Source: an uncultured Isoptericola sp.
GTDB taxonomy: Bacteria > Actinomycetota > Actinomycetes > Actinomycetales > Cellulomonadaceae
Direction: 5' to 3'
Length of the DNA: 64,000 bases
Assembly (NCBI GenBank): GCA_947497265.1
Contig: CANMFP010000004.1
Location: 62,001-126,000 of the forward strand
Shown here: positions 18,617 through 27,643 of the stretch, piece by piece
Layout: every line of letters begins with the position of its first letter
How positions within the stretch are numbered: position 1 is the stretch's first letter
The notes under the pieces: model-generated
Seen by the model: only the letters and a program-made list of their open reading frames with translations
What the model was told of the DNA's origin: nothing
Database searches by the model: none
Made by a program: the position numbers and the translations under genes

Positions 18617-20753
18617 CGCGCAGCAGCAGCGCGCGGTCGGCGAAGAGCACCGGCATCGCCAGGCCCACCTCGCCCAGCAGCCGGCCCGGCAGCTCCGCTC
18701 CGCCGGCCTCGACCCACGGCAGTCCCGCCCCCCAGCGGGCGGCGATGCCCTCGAGGTCGCGCACCGGCCCGTCGAGCGTCACCCGGTAGCGGCGCCGCGG
18801 GTCCAGGCCCGGGAGCCGCACGGGCGGCGGCGGCCACACCTCTGACGACGCCGTGCACACCCACCCGTACAGGGCTTCGTCATGCCCGGGCGCCACGACG
18901 CCGTGCAGGTCGTACGCCGGGTCGGGCACGTCGGCATGCACCACGCGGCCGGAGTGCAGGAGGCCGCGCCGCTCCTTGTAGAACGCCACCCACTCGGCCA
19001 GCCGCCGGCGCTCCGCCGGGTCGGCCTCGGTGACGTCCCACTCGATGCCGAAGTGGCCGAACAGGGCGACGGCGCACCGGAAGTCGAGCGGCAGCGCCCG
19101 GTCCGAGGTCGGCGCGACGGGCGCGGAGACGTGCGCACCGAGGAGCTCGTACGGCACGAGCAGCGACGTCCAGCGCTGGATGCCCAGCCGCTCGTGGGCG
19201 TCGGTGGAGTCCGACGTCCAGACCCGGTCGGTGTGCTGCAGGATCCCCAGGTCGACGCGGCCGCCGCCCGAGGCGCAGGTCTCGATCTCCAGGCCCGGGT
19301 GGCGTGAGCGCAGCTCGTCCATCAGCCGGAGGACGGCGCGGGTCTGGACGTGGACGGCGCCGCGGCCCGACGGCGGCAGGCCCGCCTCACCGACCTCCCG
19401 GTTGTGGTCCCACTTGAGGTACGCGATCGGGTGCTCGTCGAGCAGCGCGTCGAGCTGGCCGAGCACGTGGGCATAGGCGCCGGGGGCGCTCAGGTCGAGC
19501 ACCTGCTGGTGGCGGCCCGGCGCTGCCCGACGTCCGCCGGGGGCGGTGAGGATCCACTCGGGGTGGGCACGCGCGAGGTCGGAGTCCGGGTTGACCATCT
19601 CCGGCTCCACCCACAGGCCGACGTCCATGCCGAGCCCGCGCACGTGGTCCACCAACGGCTGCAGCCCGTCGGGGTAGACCTCGCGCGAGACCACCCAGTC
19701 CCCGAGCCCCGCGGTGTCGTCCCGCCGCGCGCCGAACCAGCCGTCGTCGAGCACGAACCGTTCCGCGCCCACCTCGGCGGCCGCGTCCGCGAGCGCCGTG
19801 AGCCGCGCGAGGGAGTGGTCGAACGTGACCGCCTCCCACGTGTTGACGACGACGGGTCGCGGGCGGCGGGGGTGCTCAGGGCGTGAGCGCAACCAGTCGT
19901 GCACCCGCGCGCTCGCGTCGTCGAGGCCGACGCCGTAGGTGGCGTAGGTCCAGGGCGAGGTGTACCGCTCACCGGGGCCGAGCCGGACCTCCCCTGGCTC
20001 CAGGAGCTCCCCGGCACCCAGCAGCGACACGCCGTGGTAGCTGCGCTCGGCAAGCATCCGCTGGTTGCCCGACCACCCGGGGTGCACGGCCCAGACCTCG
20101 CCCGCGCGGGCGCCGAACCCGGCTTCGCCGGCGCAGAGCAGGAACCCGCTGTCGAACCCGGGCCGCCCGCGGTGGCCGTTGCGCTCGTGCGTGCCGTGCG
20201 TGAACGGCTGCCGCTGAGGGCTGCGCTCGCGCAGCTGGTGGCCGGTGAAGTCAAGCAGCTCGCGTGCGCGGTCCGGCACGGGCAGCGCGGGCAGGACGCC
20301 GACCAGGTCGTACACGCCGTCCGTGCGGGAGGTGAGCGTCGCCCGCAACCGGAGCAGGCCGGTGCGCGCCTGCTCGATCTCCAGGCGCAGGTCGAGCCCG
20401 GCGTCGGTGTCGGTCGTGTCGAGGGTCAGGGCCGCCGACCAGGGCGCGGGGCGCTCGGCCCGGGCGACGTCCGTGACGACGAACCGGGTGGACGGCGCCG
20501 CACCGGCCCGGTGGCCGGCGACACCGCGTACCCCGGGCCAGCCGGTCGAGGCCTCGGGCAGCACCGACACGGGCATCGGTCCGTCGACGGGGTACCCGAA
20601 CGGCTGGGGCGCGACGCCGAGCGCGAGCGCGTGCAGCTCGTCGGTGGTCGCGCCGAGGTCGGCGCCCCAGTGGACCACCGTGGGCAGGCGGTCGCCGGTG
20701 ACGGCGAGCACGAGGCTGACCCCACCGGCGCGCAGGTGGTGCAGGCTGCTCAT
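18600..20753 (-). CDS. Alpha-galactosidase (GH36)
   Basis: A 717-residue cytoplasmic GH36 enzyme without signal peptide. An N-terminal beta-sandwich spans about residues 1-300, then the barrel: FVLDDGWFGARRDD, LWVEPEMVNPDSDL, nucleophile D449 in YLKWDHNR, ETCASGGGRVDLG, and the acid/base aspartate in TSDSTDA (D515). It would remove alpha-1,6-galactose side chains from imported galactomannan oligosaccharides. The ATG overlaps the stop of the GH113 gene (ATGA), and it is the last gene of the mannan operon. Raffinose-type sugars are possible substrates too. Confidence 0.93.
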   Translation of the reverse strand: MSSLHHLRAGGVSLVLAVTGDRLPTVVHWGADLGATTDELHALALGVAPQPFGYPVDGPMPVSVLPEASTGWPGVRGVAGHRAGAAPSTRFVVTDVARAERPAPWSAALTLDTTDTDAGLDLRLEIEQARTGLLRLRATLTSRTDGVYDLVGVLPALPVPDRARELLDFTGHQLRERSPQRQPFTHGTHERNGHRGRPGFDSGFLLCAGEAGFGARAGEVWAVHPGWSGNQRMLAERSYHGVSLLGAGELLEPGEVRLGPGERYTSPWTYATYGVGLDDASARVHDWLRSRPEHPRRPRPVVVNTWEAVTFDHSLARLTALADAAAEVGAERFVLDDGWFGARRDDTAGLGDWVVSREVYPDGLQPLVDHVRGLGMDVGLWVEPEMVNPDSDLARAHPEWILTAPGGRRAAPGRHQQVLDLSAPGAYAHVLGQLDALLDEHPIAYLKWDHNREVGEAGLPPSGRGAVHVQTRAVLRLMDELRSRHPGLEIETCASGGGRVDLGILQHTDRVWTSDSTDAHERLGIQRWTSLLVPYELLGAHVSAPVAPTSDRALPLDFRCAVALFGHFGIEWDVTEADPAERRRLAEWVAFYKERRGLLHSGRVVHADVPDPAYDLHGVVAPGHDEALYGWVCTASSEVWPPPPVRLPGLDPRRRYRVTLDGPVRDLEGIAARWGAGLPWVEAGGAELPGRLLGEVGLAMPVLFADRALLLRVTAAR

Positions 20754-21733
20754 GCGCTCGGTGCTCCCTCGCCGAGCCGGCGGTACGTCGCGGCGATCAC
20801 GTCAGCGGCCGGCTTGCCGTAGGGGCAGTAGTCGTCGTTCGTCGCGGCGTCCTGCGGCGCGTACAGCTCGGCGGGCCAGTCCCACAGCACCCAGCCCTGC
20901 ACCCACGGCCGGGCGGCGCTCGCGGTGAGCATGTCCGCGTACCAGCGTGCCTGCTCGTCGCCGTCGGGGGGCCCCTCGAGCGTCCAGTCGTTGGGCAGGG
21001 CCGCGGACCCCATCCTGCTGGGGCAGCCGGTCTCCATGAAGAAGAACGGCTTGCCCTCCCGGGCGACCACCTTCTCGATGCGGTCGAGCTGGGCCTCCCA
21101 CTCCCCGAGCGGGTAGTAGCCGGACGCGCTCATCACGTCGACGGCGTCCCACCAGGTGAGGCGGTCCTCCTGGTACTTGTCGCAGTTGTAGGTGATCAGC
21201 CCGTCGTAGACCTCCCGCACGGCGGCGACGACGGCGCGCCAGTGGTCCGCGTGAGCGTCCGCGCGAACCATCTCGCAGCCCACGCAGAACATGTCCACGC
21301 CCTCGGTGGCCGCGATCCGCGCATGGTGCACCACGAACCGGGTGTACGCGGCGAACCACTGCGACCAGGTGGGCTCGTTCGGCACGTCCGGCTCGAGGAA
21401 CCCGATGTGGGCGCGCCACGTGCCGTCGGCCACGTTGACGACCGGCTTGAGGCACACCCGCTGCCCGCGTGCCTTCGCGGCGCGCACGGCCCAGCGGACC
21501 TCGTCGTCGGTGGGTGCCGGGGCGTCGCGGAACGGGATCTCGGTGGACTGCGCGGTGGCCTGCTCGGCGGCGTACGTCACCGCCGTCCAGGTGGTGGCCA
21601 ACGAGTCGACCATCGCGTCCATCGACCGTTCGGCCGCCGGGGTGGCCCACGTCCCGCGCACCCCGGTCCAGCCCCACGTCATCCCGAGCACGGGCCCGCC
21701 GGGCAGCGGGACCACCGGCACCTGCCCGCTCAT
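20750..21733 (-). CDS. GH113 beta-mannanase-like glycoside hydrolase
   Basis: A 327-residue single TIM-barrel protein with no signal peptide. The candidate acid/base is E154 (FCVGCEMV) and the nucleophile E234 (FFMETGCPS); the 80-residue spacing equals that of E151/E231 in the GH113 mannanase of Alicyclobacillus, as I recall it. LKPVVN after strand 3 and WDAVDVMSASGYYP are also typical. A cytoplasmic location suggests action on imported beta-1,4-mannooligosaccharides. Start and stop overlap the neighbours by ATGA. Earlier annotation might call such proteins 1,4-beta-xylanase; the flanking beta-mannosidase and alpha-galactosidase favour mannan. Confidence 0.85.
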   Translation of the reverse strand: MSGQVPVVPLPGGPVLGMTWGWTGVRGTWATPAAERSMDAMVDSLATTWTAVTYAAEQATAQSTEIPFRDAPAPTDDEVRWAVRAAKARGQRVCLKPVVNVADGTWRAHIGFLEPDVPNEPTWSQWFAAYTRFVVHHARIAATEGVDMFCVGCEMVRADAHADHWRAVVAAVREVYDGLITYNCDKYQEDRLTWWDAVDVMSASGYYPLGEWEAQLDRIEKVVAREGKPFFFMETGCPSRMGSAALPNDWTLEGPPDGDEQARWYADMLTASAARPWVQGWVLWDWPAELYAPQDAATNDDYCPYGKPAADVIAATYRRLGEGAPSA

Positions 21734-24294
21734 CGGTCGGCCTCCACGAGCTGGTTGAGCGACCGCAGCACCCGGGGGGCCGACACGGCCTCCGCGTCGA
21801 GCGTGACGCCGTCGGGCACCGCGACGTGCAGCGTGGCCTCCTCGCCGGGCAGGAGCGTGACGAGCTGGTCGTCCACCCGTGCGTCCGGGTGCAGCTTGTC
21901 GGCGAGCAGCGTCAGGTCGCGCACCAGGTTCTGCGCCCGGACCCGGACCCGGTACCCGCCGGGGCAGGTTTCGAGCGTGGTCTCCAGCACCGGCGCCGCG
22001 AGCGCCGAGTCACGGGGTTCGGCGAAGAACCACAGCCCGCGCGCGTCGCCCAGGTGGGCGCGCACCAGCTCGCCGGCTGCCTCACCCGCGGTGGCGACGT
22101 CGTCGGGCAGCGGCAGCGTGAAGGTGGTGCGCGGCGCGACGTCCACCCGTTCGTGGGCCTTCGCGAGCTCGGTGCCGTCGTCACCCAGGCGTTGCACGAC
22201 GACGTCACCCGACCAGCGTTCGTCGCTGTCGTTGACGAGCACGGCGGCGAGCCCGTCGCGCCCGTGCGTGCGTCGCGGCTGCACGGTGACCAGGCGGTCC
22301 GCGTGGGCGTGCCGCAGCGCGTACAGCAGAGGCTTGGGACGTTCGTCGCCGTCCACCGCCGACCAGGACGTCACCGGCCAGCAGTCGTTGAGCTGCCACA
22401 CGACGGAGCCCGTGCAACGCGGCGACCAGGAGCGCAGGTGCTCCACGGCGACCTGCACCGCCGTGGCCTGGTTCCACGACATGGCCCAGTGCCAGTCGTC
22501 CATGTCGTCCGGTATCGCCAGGTGGCGCACGAGCCCCAGGCTCAGCTTCTTGTGGCCCTCGATCGCCTTCTGGTGGACCTGCATGCCGGGCGACTCGGGG
22601 GTCAGCGGGTCGTCGCTGATCGCACGGGTGAGCGTGGCCCACGTGGGCGGTCCCTGCCAGCCGAACTCCGCCATGAACCGTGGGACGTCGTCGCGGTAGC
22701 GGGTCCAGTCGAGGCGGTTCCACACCTCCCAGGAGTGCATGGAGCCGTGGTCGGGGTCGTTCGGGGGGACGGCCGGGTCGTCCGACCAGGGTGACGACGG
22801 CGTGTACGGGCGGGTGCCGTCCTCCTCGGACACCACGGTGGGCAGCAGCTCGGTGTAGTAGCCCCAGCCCCACGACCTGCCGGCCAGGAGCGGCTCCCAG
22901 CCCCACTCCCGCACGCCCCACACGTTCTCGTTGGAGCCGTTCCACAGCACCAGCGACGGGTGCGGGGTCAGCCGCGCGACGTTCTCGCGGGCTTCCGCCT
23001 CCACCTCGGAGCGCAACGGCTCGTCCTCGCTGTAGGCGGCGCAGGCGAAGGCGAAGTCCTGCCAGGTGAGGATGCCGCGCTCGTCGCACAGCTCGTAGAA
23101 GTCGTCGGCCTCGTAGATCCCGCCGCCCCACACGCGCAGCAGGTTGACGCCCGCCTGCTCGGCGTGGTCGAGCCGGCGCCCGTAGCGTGCACGGTCCACG
23201 CGGTGCACGAACGCGTCGTCCGGGATCCAGTTGGCGCCCTTGACCCACACCGGTCTGTCGTTGACCACCAGCGTGAAGGAGGTGCCGTCGTCGTCCGGGG
23301 TCTGGTCCAGCCGGACCGAGCGGAACCCGGTGCGCGTGCGCCAGGTGTCCAGGAGCGCGCCGTCGGCGGCGAGGGTGACCTCGACGTCGTACAACGGCTG
23401 GGCGCCGTGGCCGCGCGGCCACCACAGGTCGACGTCGTCCACCTCGAGGCGGACGACGGCGGGGCCGCCGTCGGCGGGGACGGTCGCGCTAGCCGTCGGC
23501 TCGCCCCGGCCGCCGGCGAGGCGGACCGACACGGTGCCGGACGGCGCACCCGGTGCCGTCACGACGTCGGCGCGGACCTCGAGGTGCCCGCGAGCGCCCT
23601 CCGCGGGCCCTGCCTGGTCGCGCGTCCCCTGAGCCGCCTCGTCCCGCCCGACGGATGCGGTCGCGAGCACGCGGACGGTGCCGAGCCGGGCGGTGCGCCA
23701 GGTCTCGAGGCGCACGGGGCGCCAGATCCCGACGGTGGCGGCGTCGATCCCCCAGTCCCACCCGAAGTTGGCCGCCATCTTGCGCATCGCGTTGAAGGGA
23801 TGGTGGTTGACCTGCGGCCGCTGCCCCAGCGCGAGGCTCTGGGCGTCGGCGTACGGCACGGGAGCGGCGAAGCGGACGACGAGCTCGTTGTCACCGTCGG
23901 CCAGCAGCTCGGTGACGTCGAGCCGGTAGGAGCGGTGCTGGTTGGCGGTCCGGGCGACCTCGGTGCCGTTGAGCAGCACGGTGGCGACGGTGTCCAGTCC
24001 GTCGAAGGCCAGCTCGTGATGCTCGTCGCCGGTACCGGCCTCGTGGGTGAACGTCGTCGTGTACTCCCAGTCGCACCGGCCGATCCAGCCGAGCAGCCGT
24101 TCGTGGTCGTCGAGGTACGGGTCGGGGATCAGCCCGGCGGCCATCAGGTCGGTGTGGATGCAGCCCGGCACGGTGGCCGCGACGCCCTGGCCGGCGAGGC
24201 GTCCGGCCAGGGGCTCGGGGACGCCGGCGCTCGCGCTCCGGGCGGTCCACCCGGTGTGGAGCGGGGCGGTGCGACGGGAGGAAGGATGGGTCAC
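21730..24294 (-). CDS. Beta-mannosidase (GH2)
   Basis: An 854-residue intracellular GH2 enzyme that trims mannose from the non-reducing end of mannooligosaccharides. Sugar-binding and Ig-like domains come first (VPGCIHTDLMAAG, WEYTTTF, DGLDTVATVLLNG), then the barrel with VWGGGIYEADDFYELCDE-type sequence, the acid/base in WNGSNEN and the nucleophile in MAEFGWQGPP. GTG 24294 is chosen because it overlaps the permease stop (GTGA) and the conserved fold begins soon after. The VPGxxHTDLxxxG start region separates beta-mannosidases from GH2 beta-galactosidases. Confidence 0.93.
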   Translation of the reverse strand: MTHPSSRRTAPLHTGWTARSASAGVPEPLAGRLAGQGVAATVPGCIHTDLMAAGLIPDPYLDDHERLLGWIGRCDWEYTTTFTHEAGTGDEHHELAFDGLDTVATVLLNGTEVARTANQHRSYRLDVTELLADGDNELVVRFAAPVPYADAQSLALGQRPQVNHHPFNAMRKMAANFGWDWGIDAATVGIWRPVRLETWRTARLGTVRVLATASVGRDEAAQGTRDQAGPAEGARGHLEVRADVVTAPGAPSGTVSVRLAGGRGEPTASATVPADGGPAVVRLEVDDVDLWWPRGHGAQPLYDVEVTLAADGALLDTWRTRTGFRSVRLDQTPDDDGTSFTLVVNDRPVWVKGANWIPDDAFVHRVDRARYGRRLDHAEQAGVNLLRVWGGGIYEADDFYELCDERGILTWQDFAFACAAYSEDEPLRSEVEAEARENVARLTPHPSLVLWNGSNENVWGVREWGWEPLLAGRSWGWGYYTELLPTVVSEEDGTRPYTPSSPWSDDPAVPPNDPDHGSMHSWEVWNRLDWTRYRDDVPRFMAEFGWQGPPTWATLTRAISDDPLTPESPGMQVHQKAIEGHKKLSLGLVRHLAIPDDMDDWHWAMSWNQATAVQVAVEHLRSWSPRCTGSVVWQLNDCWPVTSWSAVDGDERPKPLLYALRHAHADRLVTVQPRRTHGRDGLAAVLVNDSDERWSGDVVVQRLGDDGTELAKAHERVDVAPRTTFTLPLPDDVATAGEAAGELVRAHLGDARGLWFFAEPRDSALAAPVLETTLETCPGGYRVRVRAQNLVRDLTLLADKLHPDARVDDQLVTLLPGEEATLHVAVPDGVTLDAEAVSAPRVLRSLNQLVEADR

Positions 24295-25202
24295 TTGGTG
24301 GCTCCGGAGGTCAGTCCGCTGTAGATCTGCCGCTGCAGCAGGAGGAACGCGACGAGGGTCGGGACGATGACGAGCACCGCACCGGCGGAGATGACCTCCC
24401 ACTGGGCGCCGAACGGGCCCATGAACCGGAACAGTGACGTCGAGACCACGCCGAGGTCGCGCGAGGGCATGTAGAGGAACGGGATGTAGTACTCGTTGTA
24501 GATCGCGATGCCCTTGACGATGACGACCGTCGCGATCGCGGGGCGCAGCAGCGGGAAGATGATCCGTGCGTAGATGGTCAGGCGGTTCGCGCCGTCGAGC
24601 ATCGCGGCCTCGTCCAGCGACCGGGAGATGCCCCGCATGAACTGCAGGAAGATGTAGATCGAGATGATGTCGGTCCCCGTGAACAGGACGATCGCGGCCC
24701 AGCGGGTGTTGAACAGCCCGAGCCCGTTGACCACCTGGAACGTGGCGACCTGTGTGGTCACCGCCGGCACGAGCGTCGCGAGCAGGAACGCCCCCATGAC
24801 GAGGCGCCGGCCACGGAAGTCGAAGCGGTCGACGGCGTAGGCCGTCATCGTGCCGATGATGATGGTGCCGACGAGCGCCACGACCAGGATGATCGAGGTG
24901 TTGAGGAACCCCTGCACCATGCCACCGTCGACGAAGGCGGTGGCGAAGTTGTCGAGGTTGGTCCAGCTCTGCGGGGGTGCCAGGGGGTCGGAGGTCGCGA
25001 ACTCCTCCTTCGACTTGAAGGCCGCCATGAACACCGTCACCAGCGGGATGATCGCGGCGGCGCAGGCGACCACGAGGCTGGCGTACTTCGCGGTGGTGGC
25101 CACGGGGCCGAGCAGCGGGTGCATGGCACGCAGGCCGTGCCGGGCGCGCAGCACCGTCCGCTCGACGGGTCCGGTCCGGCCGGGCAGCGTCGTCGCGCTC
25201 AT
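24291..25202 (-). CDS. Sugar ABC transporter permease (MalG type)
   Basis: A 303-residue inner-membrane protein with six predicted spans and the binding-protein-dependent permease motif EAAMLDGANRLTIYARIIFP, which docks on the ATPase. The second of two permeases, overlapping both neighbours by 4 bases. With the preceding permease and the lipoprotein binding protein it should import manno- or galactomanno-oligosaccharides. No ATP-binding subunit is encoded in the locus, so a shared ATPase such as MsiK is inferred. Confidence 0.92.
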   Translation of the reverse strand: MSATTLPGRTGPVERTVLRARHGLRAMHPLLGPVATTAKYASLVVACAAAIIPLVTVFMAAFKSKEEFATSDPLAPPQSWTNLDNFATAFVDGGMVQGFLNTSIILVVALVGTIIIGTMTAYAVDRFDFRGRRLVMGAFLLATLVPAVTTQVATFQVVNGLGLFNTRWAAIVLFTGTDIISIYIFLQFMRGISRSLDEAAMLDGANRLTIYARIIFPLLRPAIATVVIVKGIAIYNEYYIPFLYMPSRDLGVVSTSLFRFMGPFGAQWEVISAGAVLVIVPTLVAFLLLQRQIYSGLTSGATK

Positions 25203-26146
25203 GTCAGGTCCACCTTCTCGTCCGGGAGGATCCGGCGCTGGACCCAGGTGATGAGCAGCACGATGAGCAGCAGGACCACGGCCATCGCCGACGCGAGGCC
25301 GAACTTCTTGAACTCGAAAGCCTGCTGGACGGTCTGGATGACGAACGTCGTCGTGCCGTTGGCCCCGCCGGTCATGATCCAGGGGATCTCGAACACCGCC
25401 AGGGAGCCGGAGATCGCCAGGATCGTCATGAGGCCGATCACCTGCTTGATCCCCGGGGCGATGATGAAGCGGAACTTCTGCCAGCTCGTGGCGCCGTCCA
25501 GGTCCGCAGCCTCGAAGAGCTCGGCCGGGATCGACTGGATCGCCCCGAGGAACAGCACGAAGTTCAGCCCCATGTAGCGCCAGACGCTGGTCGACGCCAG
25601 GGAGATGTTCGCCAGGTCGGGGTCGCCCAGCCACTGCGGGGGCTCGGCGACGCCGACGAGCGCCAGCACCGCATCCAGGGTGCCCCCGGGGCGCAGGAAG
25701 AACAGGAACACCAGCCCGATCGCGACGCCGTTGATCAGGTAGGGGAAGAACAGGATCCCCTTGAAGAGGTTCCGCACGCGGGTGCGGAAGCTGAGGACGG
25801 TCGCGAAGTACAGGGCCAGCACGAGCTGCAGGAACGCGCCCGCCAGGTAGTACAGACTCACGAGGAAGACGCTGAACATGTCCGGGTCGGTGAAGATCCG
25901 CTGGTAGTTGTCCAACCCGACGGGCTCCTTGACCGGCGCCATCCCGTCCCAGCTCGTGAAGCTGTACCAGACCATGTTGGCGACCGGGACGTACGTGAAC
26001 AGCACCAGCAGACCCAGGGGCACGAGCAGGAAGAGCCACGGGGTGACCTTCCAGCCGCGACCGGGCCCACGCCGTCGTGGCGCCGGTGCCGGGAGGGCCG
26101 TGGAGCGGGCTGCCGCTCCACGGACCGGGGACGAGACCGTCGACAT
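25199..26146 (-). CDS. Sugar ABC transporter permease (MalF type)
   Basis: A 315-residue permease with a basic N-terminus, a first span at WLFLLVPLGLLVLFTYVPV and the EAA loop EAADLDGATSWQKFRFIIAP. ATG 26146 is preceded by GAGGAGG at good spacing, so the longer frame from 26215 is rejected. It lies 65 bases downstream of the binding-protein gene and overlaps the MalG-type gene by ATGA. Substrate is inferred from the operon to be mannan-derived oligosaccharide. Confidence 0.92.
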   Translation of the reverse strand: MSTVSSPVRGAAARSTALPAPAPRRRGPGRGWKVTPWLFLLVPLGLLVLFTYVPVANMVWYSFTSWDGMAPVKEPVGLDNYQRIFTDPDMFSVFLVSLYYLAGAFLQLVLALYFATVLSFRTRVRNLFKGILFFPYLINGVAIGLVFLFFLRPGGTLDAVLALVGVAEPPQWLGDPDLANISLASTSVWRYMGLNFVLFLGAIQSIPAELFEAADLDGATSWQKFRFIIAPGIKQVIGLMTILAISGSLAVFEIPWIMTGGANGTTTFVIQTVQQAFEFKKFGLASAMAVVLLLIVLLITWVQRRILPDEKVDLT

Positions 26147-26211
26147 GGCGGTCCTCCTCTCGGTGGGGTCCCCGGGGCGAGGACGCCAGGTCGCCGCCCC
26201 GGGGCGTTCGG

Positions 26212-27525
26212 TCACTCGCCGACGGTCGCGCGGGCGTCGGCCCAGCGCTGGTTCAGCTCGGCGAAGTACGACTCCTTGTCCCCGTCCGCGGCACCGCGGG
26301 CGATGTCCACGAGCTTCTGCCGGTAGATGTTGCCGTAGAGGTCGATCTCGGCGGTGTTGACGACGTCGGTCTCGTGGGCCTCCTGGCCCGCCGGGGCGGG
26401 CGTCATCTCCACGTACTCCACGCCGGCCGCCTCGAAGTCACCCAGGGTGTCCGGCGTCGGGCCGTCGAGCAGCGGGGAGATGCCACCCTCGTCGAAGGCG
26501 TAGCCGGACTCCTCGGCGAACCAGTCGATCCAGGCGCGGGCCGCGGCCTTGTGCTCGCTGTTGACGTTGACGGCGTTCTTGTAGTCCCCGGCGACCTGGG
26601 CGTGGAACGTGCCGTCGACCTGGTGCGGGAACGGCATGTACCCGATGTCGTCCGCCGACGCCCCGGCGTCCTCGGCAGACTGCTGCATCTGGGTGATGGC
26701 CCAGGAGCCGAGCAGCATGGTGGCGACCTGGCCCGTACCGAGCAGCGTCTTGGACTCCTCCCAGTTCGTCGTGGTCGGGTCGTCCTCGCTGAGGCCCTTC
26801 GCGACCACGTCGTACAGCAGCCCGTCGGAGATGCCGTGCCACTCGTCGGCGGCCCAGGGGGTGTCGGAGTGGGCCACGTGGGTGTTCTGGTAGTCGGGGT
26901 CGCCCATGGCCCCGCGGTTGCCGTCCCACTGGCTCAGCGGCCAGCCGTCGGCGTAGTTGGTGTAGTACGGGACGGCGTCGGTCTCGTCCGCGATGGCCTG
27001 CAGGTCGGCCAGGAACTCGTCCGGCGTGGTGGGCAGGTCGGTGATCCCGGCCTCCTGCCAGACCTTCTTGTTGTAGACGAGACCCTGGGTGTTGACGGTG
27101 ATGGAGACGCCGTAGACCTCGTCCTCGAACGCCGCCTCCTCCACGAGGCGGTAGGTCTGGCCCAGCTCGTCCACGGTGCCCAGCGGCTCGAAGAAGCTCG
27201 CGTACTGGTCCTTGGTCACGCTGTTGGGGATGAGCAGGACGTCGCCGTAGTCGGACGTGTTCATCCGGACGGCGATCTCGCCCTCGTAGTCGGTGAGCGC
27301 CTCGAAGTTGACCGTGACCTGCGGGTACTCCGCCTCGAACTGCTCCTTGTAGTCGGCGAAGACGGTGTCGACGATGTCGGTGCGCTGCGTGATGACGGTG
27401 ATCTCGCCGGACGGCTCGCCGTCGTCGGCGGCCTCGCCCGGGTCGGTGCCGCCGCCGCAGGCGGACAGGGCGAGCGCGGCGGCCGCTGTGGCGGCCACGC
27501 CGGTGATGTTGTGCCTCGTTGCCAT
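26212..27525 (-). CDS. ABC sugar-binding lipoprotein (MalE family)
   Basis: A 437-residue family 1 extracellular solute-binding protein. The N-terminus has a hydrophobic signal with lipobox LSAC, then a Gly/Asp-rich tether, so it is a membrane-anchored lipoprotein outside the cell. Aromatic-rich segments (YYTNYADGWPLSQWDG) are typical of oligosaccharide binders. ATG 27525 follows a promoter and LacI operator at 27569-27598. It is the first gene of the mannan operon and should capture manno-oligosaccharides; the exact ligand is not shown by sequence. Confidence 0.92.
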   Translation of the reverse strand: MATRHNITGVAATAAAALALSACGGGTDPGEAADDGEPSGEITVITQRTDIVDTVFADYKEQFEAEYPQVTVNFEALTDYEGEIAVRMNTSDYGDVLLIPNSVTKDQYASFFEPLGTVDELGQTYRLVEEAAFEDEVYGVSITVNTQGLVYNKKVWQEAGITDLPTTPDEFLADLQAIADETDAVPYYTNYADGWPLSQWDGNRGAMGDPDYQNTHVAHSDTPWAADEWHGISDGLLYDVVAKGLSEDDPTTTNWEESKTLLGTGQVATMLLGSWAITQMQQSAEDAGASADDIGYMPFPHQVDGTFHAQVAGDYKNAVNVNSEHKAAARAWIDWFAEESGYAFDEGGISPLLDGPTPDTLGDFEAAGVEYVEMTPAPAGQEAHETDVVNTAEIDLYGNIYRQKLVDIARGAADGDKESYFAELNQRWADARATVGE

Positions 27526-27568
27526 GTCGTGCTCGATTCCGGTCGTCGTTGACGGGGTGACGACCCTC

Positions 27569-27598
27569 ACATTAAGCGCTTAAGTAGCGAGAGGTCAA
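27569..27598 (-). promoter_or_regulatory. Promoter of the mannan operon
   Basis: Reading on the minus strand, TTGACC (27598-27593) and TAATGT (27574-27569) are separated by 18 bases. This gives a leader of about 35 bases before the binding-protein ATG at 27525. The operator at 27572-27583 covers the -10 and the spacer, so repressor binding would block RNA polymerase. Confidence 0.65.
27572..27583. promoter_or_regulatory. LacI-type operator TTAAGCGCTTAA
   Basis: A perfect 12-base palindrome with the central CG typical of LacI-family sites. It sits between the lacI gene at 27644-28666 and the mannan operon it should control, and overlaps the promoter. It differs from the GTCGAAGCGCTTCGAC-type sites of the xyloglucan locus. 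Confidence 0.8.
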
Positions 27599-27643
27599 CA
27601 CCCTCGCTCGATCTCAGCGTGACCCGCGCCGGGCCCGCGGCCG

